Shown: positions 41,473 to 49,131 of the stretch, in pieces
Numbering within the stretch: position 1 is the stretch's first letter
Layout: the number at the start of each line of letters is the position of its first letter
DNA from: Brevibacterium limosum
GTDB taxonomy: Bacteria > Actinomycetota > Actinomycetes > Actinomycetales > Brevibacteriaceae
Reading direction: 5' to 3'
Assembly: GCF_011617705.1 (NCBI RefSeq)
Contig: NZ_CP050154.1
Coordinates: 3,782,001-3,846,000, forward strand
Length of the DNA: 64,000 nucleotides
Translations under genes and position numbers: made by a program
The notes under the pieces: generated by a model
The model's database searches: none
Seen by the model: only the letters and a program-made list of their open reading frames with translations
Told to the model about the DNA's origin: nothing

Positions 41473-42495
41473 ATGTTGGCACTCAGTATCCTCGCCGCAC
41501 TCGTCGCGCTCGGAGCCATCACGCTGGGAAACAGCCTGAAGATCGTCAAACAGTATGAGCGCGGGGTGGTCTTCCGCCTCGGCAGAGTCAACGCCGAGCC
41601 CAAGGCCCCGGGGATGACAGCGATCGTCCCCTTCGTCGACAAGCTCGAGAAGGTCAACCTCCAGATCGTGACGATGCCGATTCCCGCTCAGGAGGGCATC
41701 ACCCGCGACAACGTCACCGTCCGCGTCGACGCGGTCATCTATTTCAAGGTCGTCGACCCGCGCAAGGCCGTCGTCGATGTCGAGGACTACCAGCTCGCCG
41801 TCGGCCAGGTCGCCCAGACCTCCCTGCGGTCGATCATCGGCCAGAGCGAACTCGACGATCTGCTCACCAACCGCGAACGCCTCAATCAGGGGCTGGCGAT
41901 CATGATCGACAGCCCCGCCGTCGACTGGGGCATCCACATCGACCGCGTCGAGATCAAGGACGTGGCCCTGCCGGAGACGATGAAGCGGTCCATGTCGCGC
42001 CAGGCCGAAGCCGAACGCGAACGCCGCTCCCGCGTCATCATCGCCGATGGTGAGCTGCAGGCGTCGAACAAGCTCGCCCAAGCCTCCGAGGCCATGGCCC
42101 ACACCCCGTCCGCCCTGCAGCTGCGCCTGCTGCAGACCATCGTCGAAGTCGCCGCCGAGAGGAACTCGACCCTCGTCCTGCCCTTCCCCGTCGAGCTGCT
42201 GCGCTTCCTCGAGAACAACACCCCCGCCGCTCCTCCCACCGCCGAGGCGAAGGCCGAGCCCACGACGGACACCCCCACCGAGGCGGCCGACCGGTCCGCC
42301 GCGGGCGCGACATCGAGCGCCCCGGCCGACCTCGATGCCATCGTCCAGGCGATGTCCGAATCGCTCAAGCTCACCGGGCTGATGCCCGAGCAGGAGCGTG
42401 TCACCTCGGACATGCCGGAGGAGGAGCGGACCACGTCGGATTCGGCCGCACAATCCGACTCAGCCGAACAGGAGGAGCACCTCGGGCACGCCTGA
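41473..42495 (+). CDS. SPFH/stomatin/prohibitin family membrane protein
   Basis: This protein has 340 residues. One N-terminal membrane segment (MLALSILAALVALGAITLG) is followed by the SPFH core: VKQYERGVVFRLGRV, PAQEGITRDNVTVRVDAVIY and WGIHIDRVEIKDVALPETMK. A coiled-coil of Ala/Glu/Arg-rich residues comes next, and a low-complexity acidic tail of about 80 residues ends the protein. Such proteins scaffold membrane domains and often assist a protease. No NfeD-type partner lies beside it. AGGAGG supports ATG 41473. Confidence 0.88.
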   Translation: MLALSILAALVALGAITLGNSLKIVKQYERGVVFRLGRVNAEPKAPGMTAIVPFVDKLEKVNLQIVTMPIPAQEGITRDNVTVRVDAVIYFKVVDPRKAVVDVEDYQLAVGQVAQTSLRSIIGQSELDDLLTNRERLNQGLAIMIDSPAVDWGIHIDRVEIKDVALPETMKRSMSRQAEAERERRSRVIIADGELQASNKLAQASEAMAHTPSALQLRLLQTIVEVAAERNSTLVLPFPVELLRFLENNTPAAPPTAEAKAEPTTDTPTEAADRSAAGATSSAPADLDAIVQAMSESLKLTGLMPEQERVTSDMPEEERTTSDSAAQSDSAEQEEHLGHA

Positions 42496-42575
42496 AGCGC
42501 AAGCGCCCCGCTCATTCACCGACCCCGTCTCGCAGTCTTCAGCGTCTGTCCAATCCAGAGGACTAGGCTGAGCGC

Positions 42576-43172
42576 ATGGACCTCAAGCGCACTGGAAGAA
42601 CAGTCATCGTCAACGGCGTCATCGCCCTCGTGATGGGTGCGCTGATGATGGTCTGGCCCGGCACCTCCGCCGAGGTGGTTGTGCGGATCTTCGCCTGCTG
42701 GCTCGCCGTCATCGCCATCTCCTCCCTCGTGTTCGCGCCGCGGGGAGGCCGCACCGGCAGTTTGGTCACACGCGCGGTGCTGCTCATCCTCCTCGGTGTG
42801 CTCATCTTCCTCACCCCGATGCTGTTCGCATCCATGGTCACGGTCCTCACCGGTTTCGCGATCATCTTCTTCAGCTTCCTCGCACTCACCGTGTCCCTCT
42901 TCATCCGCCGGATGGGTGTCAGGTCCTGGTGGGTGCTCACCGTCATCGGTGTCCTCGGCATCATCCTCGGCGCTTTCTTCCTCTTCGCCCCGGGCGCCGG
43001 GGTGACCGCGCTGATCTTCACTCTCGCCGGATTCATCATCCTCGTCGGAATCGCCCTCATCGCGCTCGGCCGTCGCCTGCGCAGAGTCGATCGGCAGATG
43101 AAGTCCGATCCGCACCGGAACCGTCCCGACGACGGTGGCGGCGACGTCATCCGCGGCGAGATCATCGACTGA
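42576..43172 (+). CDS. HdeD-like DUF308 membrane protein
   Basis: This small membrane protein has 198 residues and six hydrophobic segments in three pairs, fitting the DUF308 repeat of HdeD-like proteins (IVNGVIALVMGALMMVWPGT, later LTVIGVLGIILGAFFLFAPG). HdeD is linked to acid or stress resistance in E. coli, but the function in actinobacteria is unknown. The C-terminal tail is charged. A hairpin terminator follows at 43211-43240. Confidence 0.8.
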   Translation: MDLKRTGRTVIVNGVIALVMGALMMVWPGTSAEVVVRIFACWLAVIAISSLVFAPRGGRTGSLVTRAVLLILLGVLIFLTPMLFASMVTVLTGFAIIFFSFLALTVSLFIRRMGVRSWWVLTVIGVLGIILGAFFLFAPGAGVTALIFTLAGFIILVGIALIALGRRLRRVDRQMKSDPHRNRPDDGGGDVIRGEIID

Positions 43173-43523
43173 ATCGGGCCGCCTCGGCGAGCTCCTCCGG
43201 CTTCGACTGAGCCCGGATCCGCAGAAGCGCGGATCCGGGCTCGTTCGTGCACCCGTTTCGGGCCGAAGTGGTCATTGTCACAACATGACTTTTCGCGCAT
43301 GCAACCTCCACCCGCTCCTCCCGCGAGGACCCGCTCATTTAGCACCTGACCTGGAACATTGCGTGAACGGACGGCGAAAAGCACCGATTGTGCATGAGCA
43401 TTTCGCGGATGCCGGCATGCGAGTTAACCGTCCATTCACTTTCCTCGTAACCTGGCGGTCATTCGGCCTGCGAATCATGGAGGCAGACACCGCCTCATCG
43501 ACTGAATCTCGCTAGGAGTACGA
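43173..43523. other. Intergenic stretch upstream of phosphate transporter
   Basis: A terminator-like hairpin lies near its left end and is listed separately. The rest (43260-43523) probably holds the phosphate transporter promoter and leader. No Pho-box was recognised. No open frame has family resemblance. Confidence 0.4.
43211..43240 (+). terminator. Hairpin after HdeD-like gene
   Basis: GCCCGGATCCGC (43211-43222) pairs perfectly with GCGGATCCGGGC (43229-43240) around a six-base loop. No T-run follows. Its position 39 bases after the stop suggests a terminator. Confidence 0.6.
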
Positions 43524-45026
43524 ATGACCCAGGTTCTGGCACCGGAGCGCCACACTCCGCCGCCTGCCGTCGGCCGCAGCAACGACCGTCTCTGGCATCT
43601 GGCCTTCGGCGGCCTGCTGGCGATCACCCTCATCGCCTTCACCCTGTGGTCCTTCGACTTCGTGGGCCGGGACGCACCCCGCATGGTGCTCATCACCACG
43701 GTCATCTTCGGCGCCTTCATGGCCTTCAACATCGGCGGCAACGACGTCGCCAACGCCTTCGGCACCTCAGTCGGCGCCGGCACTCTGACGATGAAGCAGG
43801 CACTGCTCATCGCCGCGATCTTCGAAGTCAGCGGCGCGCTCCTCGCCGGCGGAGACGTCACCGACACGGTCAAGAGCGGAATCGTCGACCTCAGCGGGGC
43901 CGACATCAACCCGATGGACTTCGCGTTCATCATGATGGCGGCCCTCCTCGGCGCCGCGGTGTGGCTGCTCCTGGCGACTCGGATGGGTTGGCCGGTGTCG
44001 ACGACGCACGCCATCATCGGCGGCATCATCGGCGCCTCCCTGACGATCGGCTTCGTCACCGGCACCGGCGGATTCGCCATGGTGCAGTGGTCGGAGGTCG
44101 GTCAGATCGCGATCTCCTGGGTCCTCTCCCCAGCTCTCGGCGGACTCGCCGCGTTCATCATCTACGGGCTGATCAAGAAGTACGTGCTCGGCAAGACGCT
44201 GTCGCACACGCTGAAGCCCCACATGCTCGCCCCGGTCTCCGCGGCCGAGGGATCCGTCGACGCACAGATCGACACCGCCGCCGAGGAGGCCCCCACCGGC
44301 GACGGATCGATCGGCACGCACTCGGCACTGCAGCGGTGGGTCCCCCTCATCGCCTCCGCGGGCGCGGTCATCATCACCGCAATGCTGCTGTTCAAGGGTC
44401 TGAAGAACCTCGACATGAGCGTGACCACCGTCGGCGGCCTGCTCATCATGGCGATGATCGGCGCGGCCGTGTGGCTGGCCGTGTTCGTCTTCGCCAAGAC
44501 GCTGCGCAAGCAGACGGTTCCGCGTGCCACGTACATTCTGTTCTCCTGGATGCAGGTGTTCACCGCCTCAGCCTTCGCGTTCAGCCACGGTTCGAATGAC
44601 ATCGCCAACGCTGTCGGCCCCTTCGCCGCCGTCCTCGATGTGCTCCGCACCGACAGCATCAGCTCCGAGACGACCGTGCCGTTTGCGGCCATGCTCACCT
44701 GCGGTATCGCCCTCATCGTCGGTCTCTGGTTCATCGGCCGCAAGGTCATCGCGACCGTCGGAACGAACCTCACCGAGATCCACCCGGCCTCCGGATTCGC
44801 AGCGGAGCTCGCTGCCGCGGGAATCGTCATGGCCGCCTCGGTGAGTGGTCTTCCGGTGTCGTCGACGCACATCCTCATCGGCGCGATCATCGGTGTCGGC
44901 CTGGTCAACCGCTCGGCGAACTGGAAGCTCATGAAGCCGATCGCGCTGGCTTGGATCATCACCCTTCCGGCCGCCGCGGCCATCGGTTCGATCGGCGTCA
45001 TCACCCTGCGCACCATTATGGGATGA
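43524..45026 (+). CDS. pit: Low-affinity inorganic phosphate transporter (PiT family)
   Basis: This membrane transporter has 500 residues. Both inverted PiT signatures are present: [19 protein letters not shown] in the first half and [18 protein letters not shown] in the second, with [15 protein letters not shown] and [15 protein letters not shown] following each. The halves are joined by a hydrophilic loop of about 60 residues. It moves phosphate, usually as a metal-phosphate complex, with protons. A related sulfate permease role exists in the family, but phosphate is more likely. A strong terminator follows. Confidence 0.92.
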   Translation: MTQVLAPERHTPPPAVGRSNDRLWHLAFGGLLAITLIAFTLWSFDFVGRDAPRMVLITTVIFGAFMAFNIGGNDVANAFGTSVGAGTLTMKQALLIAAIFEVSGALLAGGDVTDTVKSGIVDLSGADINPMDFAFIMMAALLGAAVWLLLATRMGWPVSTTHAIIGGIIGASLTIGFVTGTGGFAMVQWSEVGQIAISWVLSPALGGLAAFIIYGLIKKYVLGKTLSHTLKPHMLAPVSAAEGSVDAQIDTAAEEAPTGDGSIGTHSALQRWVPLIASAGAVIITAMLLFKGLKNLDMSVTTVGGLLIMAMIGAAVWLAVFVFAKTLRKQTVPRATYILFSWMQVFTASAFAFSHGSNDIANAVGPFAAVLDVLRTDSISSETTVPFAAMLTCGIALIVGLWFIGRKVIATVGTNLTEIHPASGFAAELAAAGIVMAASVSGLPVSSTHILIGAIIGVGLVNRSANWKLMKPIALAWIITLPAAAAIGSIGVITLRTIMG

Positions 45027-45102
45027 CCCACTGACACGAACGCCCCACAGCCGTTCGCCGGGACCCAGTCGAGACATCAGTTCGACCGGATCCGATCTCC
45101 CG

Positions 45103-45141
45103 CCCCGCCGATTTCCACACGAAGTCGGCGGGGTGTTTTTC
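45103..45141 (+). terminator. Rho-independent terminator after phosphate transporter
   Basis: CCCCGCCGA (45103-45111) pairs with TCGGCGGGG (45125-45133) and TGTTTTT follows directly. It has the classical stem plus T-run form and lies about 80 bases after the pit stop. Confidence 0.85.
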
Positions 45142-45188
45142 GTCCGCACCCTGGTGGAGGCAAAGCCTCCTGTGCTATCTTGTTCGGC

Positions 45189-45254
45189 ATGGGAACATTG
45201 AACAGCAGCGCAATGACTGCGCCTTGCTTCTACATTCGTCACCGCAGCGCCTGA
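45189..45254 (+). CDS. Possible leader peptide ahead of the Erm-like gene
   Basis: This 21-codon frame starts at ATG 45189 and encodes a peptide beginning MGTLNSSAMTAPCFY and ending IRHRSA. A -10-like TATCTT lies just upstream, so the message could be nearly leaderless. About 300 bases separate it from the Erm-like gene. Erm genes are often induced by drug-stalled ribosomes on such leaders. Whether this one is translated or stalls is unproven; the long distance to erm is atypical. Confidence 0.35.
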   Translation: MGTLNSSAMTAPCFYIRHRSA

Positions 45255-45555
45255 CAGCGCGCCAGACGAATTCTTCTGTGATCGGCTGACCGACGACGGT
45301 CACCCTGATCTCCTCTGCAAGCGCGTTGTCCTCCCGGAGAGCCCTCGGCATCCGGGCGATGCGGCAATCGGCTGAATCCCTTCCGGCCCTGTGACCACCT
45401 CGATCGTCAATGGTCGACCAGGTCATCACGGACCGATCTGACTCACCATCATTGCGCTGCCTCGGGTGCCTCCATCTTCTTGACTGGAGCACATCCCATT
45501 GCGACCCCAATCGCCAGGAAACCGTTCGACACATCCGCGTTCGACTTCACGGTCG
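45255..45555. other. Long leader region upstream of the Erm-like gene
   Basis: This stretch of about 300 bases has no supported gene but several short inverted segments, such as GACCGACGACGGTC near 45290 and CCGGAGAGCCCTCGGCATCCGG near 45337 read as paired ends. It could fold as an attenuator. A TTG at 45499 with GGAG nine bases upstream would extend the Erm protein by 19 residues. Confidence 0.35.
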
Positions 45556-46635
45556 ATGCACGGCGGCCGGCATGAACTCGGCCAGAACTTCCTCCGCTCA
45601 CACACCACCATCACAACGATTGCGAGCCTGGCTCGCTCCACCTCCGGACCGATCATGGAGATCGGCCCGGGCGACGGGGCAGTCACCGCCGAGCTCTACC
45701 GGCTCGGGCGAGAGCTCACACTCGTCGAACTCGACGAAACGAGGTTGGATCACCTTGAAGACACGTACCCGCGGGCCGAGGTCCGCCACGCCGACGTACT
45801 GACCACCCGGCTCGACCGGCCGGTCATCGTCGGCAATCTGCCGTTCCATCTCACCACTCCCATCCTCCGCAAGCTGCTGCGCTCCGGACGCTGGCAGCAG
45901 GCGATCCTGCTCACCCAATGGGAGGTCGCTCGCAAGCGCGCAGGAGTCGGCGGGTCGACCATGATGACCGCCCAGTGGGCCCCGTGGTTCGACTTCCGCC
46001 TCGTCACTCGCGTCCCCGCAGACGCGTTCACCCCGAAACCCAGCGTCGATGGCGGCATCCTCACCATCGATCGCTGTCCCACCGGATCGATCCCAGCCGG
46101 TGCTCGATCCGATTATCAACAGTTCGTCCGTTCGGTCTTCACCGGTCGCGGGCGAGGAATGAAAGGAATTCTTACGAAGATGAGCATCACCGATCACCGC
46201 ACGCTGCAATCGACCATGGACCGCAATGACATCAGAGGAGACACCTTGCCCAAAGACCTCACCCCCGACCAGTGGACCGGACTGTTCACCGAACTCGCCG
46301 CCGAACCGAGCCCGAAGAACACCGGTGACCGACAGAAATCCGCGAAGACCGCGAAGCAACAGAAGACTGCGAAGAAGGGAAAGACCATGCGCAACGACAG
46401 AGGGCCCAAGAAGAACCCCATCACCGAGGCGGCACCGCAGACACCGTTGATCACCGGGGAGCTGCCCATCGTCGGCGCCAAACCGGCGACCGAGAAGCTG
46501 CAGGCCCCCATCCCGGGTGCCGATCCGAAGGCGAAGAGCCATGACAAGGGTCATCTGCAGGCCGAACGCGGTTTCATGAATCAGCATCAGAAACCGCAGC
46601 AGCCCCAGCCGAGGTGGAACCTGCCCCGCAGGTGA
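45556..46635 (+). CDS. 23S rRNA adenine N6-methyltransferase, Erm(X)-like
   Basis: This AdoMet-dependent enzyme has about 359 residues. Relatives methylate A2058 of 23S rRNA and give resistance to macrolides, lincosamides and streptogramin B. Family motifs are strong: GRHELGQNFLRSH, PIMEIGPGDGAVTAEL (AdoMet), VGNLPFHLTTPILRKLL (catalytic motif IV) and QWEVARKRAGVGGSTMMTAQ, close in pattern to Erm(X) of corynebacteria as I recall it. The catalytic domain ends near residue 245. The last 110 residues are a Lys/Gln/Pro-rich tail, longer than in Erm(X). ATG 45556 matches the Erm(X) N-terminus, though the ribosome site is poor; TTG 45499 is the alternative. Actual resistance is inferred, not shown. 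Confidence 0.85.
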   Translation: MHGGRHELGQNFLRSHTTITTIASLARSTSGPIMEIGPGDGAVTAELYRLGRELTLVELDETRLDHLEDTYPRAEVRHADVLTTRLDRPVIVGNLPFHLTTPILRKLLRSGRWQQAILLTQWEVARKRAGVGGSTMMTAQWAPWFDFRLVTRVPADAFTPKPSVDGGILTIDRCPTGSIPAGARSDYQQFVRSVFTGRGRGMKGILTKMSITDHRTLQSTMDRNDIRGDTLPKDLTPDQWTGLFTELAAEPSPKNTGDRQKSAKTAKQQKTAKKGKTMRNDRGPKKNPITEAAPQTPLITGELPIVGAKPATEKLQAPIPGADPKAKSHDKGHLQAERGFMNQHQKPQQPQPRWNLPRR

Positions 46636-47006
46636 GTCTCCAGCGCCTCGGCCCGACGTTTCCCCGTCGGGCCGGGGCGCTGACAGGCCAGTGTGCTGAC
46701 GGATCAAGTCACCGCAGCTCCGTCATCTTCTCCGGAAGTTCATCTTCACCGGCCGCCGACGCCGATGAAGAAGGACTCGTCCAGCCTTCTCCGCGGCGAG
46801 ACCATAGAACTCGTCTAACCTCCCAACCGGTCGTGTCAGACCCTCCGTCTACACTGAAATCACGTTCGCGAGCTGTGGCCATCGGTACCTGGCCGGCCAC
46901 ACGGCAACCCGTCATCGACCGGGTGCCCCAGGGGAAGAACGGGCCCGCGCCGACCGCTCGGGCAAGCTTCGATTCGGGCCGATGCGCCCGAGAAGGACGG
47001 TCCGCC
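46636..47006. other. Intergenic stretch after Erm-like gene
   Basis: It contains the hairpin at 46643-46680 and otherwise nothing recognisable. An open frame continuous with the next gene runs through it but shows no family resemblance before 47007. Confidence 0.4.
46643..46680 (+). terminator. Hairpin after Erm-like gene
   Basis: A 16-bp stem (one G-T pair) forms between 46643-46658 and 46665-46680, with CGGCCCGACG and CGTCGGGCCG as the core and a six-base loop. It begins 8 bases after the stop codon. No T-run follows. Confidence 0.65.
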
Positions 47007-47570
47007 ATGTCCGCAGACTTCCATGACAACTCAGACTTCCACGACGATTCCGCGCCCGACGGTTCAGCCGATGGCCGTGGTGCAGCCGAATTCAATGAAG
47101 CAGCCGATCGCCGCGATGCCGAAAACCGCCGCAGGGCGGCTGAACAGTGGCCGGGTTTCGAGCCCGAGGAGGCGCTGCACTGGTCGAAGGTGCTCCTGCA
47201 TCACTCCCCCGGTCCAAAGCGGGCCGCCATCAAAGCTCAGATGAGTTCAGCGATCGCCCGCGGAATTCCGATCGCCGGCCCCGATTGGGTGCCCACCGCC
47301 GACTCTGCCCGCGCAGACGGCTTCAACCCGGTGCTCTATCAGGCGCTGTTCGAGAGCCTGCGCACGATCTCGAAAACGGCATTCCGGTCCCATCCTGGAC
47401 ACCGGCAGTCGACATTCAAGACCTATCTGCCCGGCACACCGTATGAATCCGAACTCTGGTGCGATTGGCCGAAGCTCTTCCTCACCGAGGGATTCGATGC
47501 CCGCACTGCCACGGCCCTGACGCTGCTGCGCGCCGAACCGAAGTTCCCGCGGCCGCGCACCGACGACTGA
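47007..47570 (+). CDS. Conserved hypothetical protein
   Basis: This soluble protein has 187 residues and I do not recognise the family. The first 45 residues are acidic and His/Asp-rich (DFHDNSDFHDDS). The rest is a compact domain with GFEPEEALHWSKVLLHHSPG and a C-terminal ELWCDWPKLFLTEGFDARTA. No signal peptide or membrane segment is seen. AAGGACGG upstream supports ATG 47007. It is convergent with the MntR-like gene. No function is proposed. Confidence 0.55.
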   Translation: MSADFHDNSDFHDDSAPDGSADGRGAAEFNEAADRRDAENRRRAAEQWPGFEPEEALHWSKVLLHHSPGPKRAAIKAQMSSAIARGIPIAGPDWVPTADSARADGFNPVLYQALFESLRTISKTAFRSHPGHRQSTFKTYLPGTPYESELWCDWPKLFLTEGFDARTATALTLLRAEPKFPRPRTDD

Positions 47571-47640
47571 GGCGAGAGTCGCCGACCTGGCCCAACCCAA
47601 CTGCCCGAGCCGGTCGGATCAACCGGACCGACCCGGTCGA

Positions 47641-48312
47641 TCAGCCTGTCGCCGCGGCCGCGCGCAGGTACACGGCCGCGGCGAGCGCGGCAGCGATCGT
47701 CTGCCGGGTGCCTCCGATGTCCACGGTGACCTCGTCATCGGTGCGGTCGAGGACCTCGAGCGCGACATCGGGGAGCACCCCCGCCTCGGCGAGCTTCCCG
47801 AGAACAACAGGATCGGCGTCGGAGACCCTCAGCACCGCATAGGGCCCGGCAGCAGCCTCGGCGAGGAGGGTCGGGGTATGGGAATCGACGGCACCGTCGG
47901 CACCCGGAATGGGATCGCCGTGCGGGTCGGACGTCGGGTGGCCGAGGAACGCGTCGATGCGGTCGATGAGCCTATCGGAGGCAGCGTGTTCGAGGATCTC
48001 GGCCTCATCGTGGACCTCGTCCCAGCCGTAGCCGAGCGACTCGACGAGGAAGGTCTCGATGAGCCGGTGCCTGCGCACCATCGACAGGGCGATCCCCTTG
48101 CCCTGCTCGGTGAGCACCGGCGGGCGGTAGGGCACCCGGGTGATGAGGTCGAGCTCGTCGAGACGTTTGAGCACCTCGGAGACGTTGGCCTTCGTCGTCC
48201 CGAACCGGTTCGCAAGCTCGGTGGCCGTCATCGGGTCCCCGCCCCATTCCTGGGCCGACCAGATGGCCTTGAGGTAGTCCTGGCTGACCTCGGAGACTTC
48301 ACCTGCACGCAT
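47641..48312 (-). CDS. mntR: DtxR/MntR-family metal-dependent regulator
   Basis: This metalloregulator has 223 residues. The winged helix is SQDYLKAIWSAQEWGGDPMT and TATELANRFGTTKANVSEVL; the metal-binding dimerisation domain has RRHRLIETFLVESLGYGWDE with EAEILEHAASDRLIDRID. A C-terminal FeoA/SH3-like domain follows. That organisation suits MntR-type Mn(II) sensors as well as IdeR. Given two manganese uptake loci 6-10 kb away that share an operator, MntR is the better guess. ATG at 48312 begins the family N-terminus. It is divergent from a hypothetical gene. Confidence 0.82.
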   Translation of the reverse strand: MRAGEVSEVSQDYLKAIWSAQEWGGDPMTATELANRFGTTKANVSEVLKRLDELDLITRVPYRPPVLTEQGKGIALSMVRRHRLIETFLVESLGYGWDEVHDEAEILEHAASDRLIDRIDAFLGHPTSDPHGDPIPGADGAVDSHTPTLLAEAAAGPYAVLRVSDADPVVLGKLAEAGVLPDVALEVLDRTDDEVTVDIGGTRQTIAAALAAAVYLRAAAATG

Positions 48313-48408
48313 GCCTTCAGTATCCCATGGACGAACCGGCACAGATGTTGCGAAACGATTACCTGCGATCCGGCCCGGCACCGAGGCGGCCCTGCCAGAA
48401 TCACAGAC

Positions 48409-48933
48409 ATGACCCCACATTCCCTCCCCTCCGATCCCGTTCCCCCAGACGACGCCGATCGATCGGAATCGGCCCGACCCGAGATCCCCGACGGTCCCCC
48501 CGCTGGGGCGGGGTCGCCGCTCCGCGTGTTACGCCGCTGGTGGCGAACCCGCAGGACGGCATCAGCAGCCCGTCGAAGGCCGAGCAGCCCACGGACGCGA
48601 TCAGAGTCGATCGACGCGACCGGCCTGTTCCGCCCCGGTGAGATCGAATACCAGCGGCTGCAGAGTCTGCCGCCGTTCGACACCGATCTGCTCATCCTCA
48701 CCGACCTGCGGATCATGCGGGTGCGCACCGATGCCCAGGGCTCCGTCGCCCAGCTCTCGCAGGCGACTCCGCGGCAGATCGGCGCAATCCGAGCAGAAGA
48801 GTTCCGTGGACGTGCGACCGTCACCGTCGAACTGCACGTCGGATCGTCGATGCGGCTCGAGGAGACCACTCCCGCAGAGGCGCAGCGTTTCGTCGACACC
48901 GTCACCGAGGTGGCTGCCCGCTCCCGGACATGA
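48409..48933 (+). CDS. Hypothetical protein with possible PH-like C-terminal domain
   Basis: This protein has 174 residues. The first 80 are disordered-looking, rich in Pro, Arg, Ser and Asp. The last 90 (LLILTDLRIMRVRTDAQGSV, then ATVTVELHVGSSMRL and a final helix AEAQRFVDTVTEVAA) look like a small beta-barrel plus helix of the bacterial PH type. That assignment is from pattern only. It is divergent from mntR across 96 bases. The function is unknown. Confidence 0.55.
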   Translation: MTPHSLPSDPVPPDDADRSESARPEIPDGPPAGAGSPLRVLRRWWRTRRTASAARRRPSSPRTRSESIDATGLFRPGEIEYQRLQSLPPFDTDLLILTDLRIMRVRTDAQGSVAQLSQATPRQIGAIRAEEFRGRATVTVELHVGSSMRLEETTPAEAQRFVDTVTEVAARSRT

Positions 48934-49081
48934 CGACGTCCGTGCCGATCCTGACCACACCCGCTCCCGGACATGACCACGCCCGCTCCCGAGCCTGAAC
49001 TGGACAACCCTGCGGCTTAGTCCGTTTCCTGAAAACAGGGGGCGCTGAATTTGTGAGAAACCTCCACCCGTAGAATGGATC

Positions 49082-49112
49082 GGGCCCGATTTCGGGCCCT
49101 GTCCCCTTTTTT
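49082..49112 (+). terminator. Terminator hairpin directly upstream of betT
   Basis: GGGCCCG (49082-49088) pairs with CGGGCCC (49093-49099) and a T-rich run (TGTCCCCTTTTTT) follows. It ends only 20 bases before the betT start. It may terminate the gene ending at 48933 or act as an attenuator in the betT leader. Confidence 0.7.
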
Positions 49113-49131
49113 GTCTACCGGAGGTCGATGC

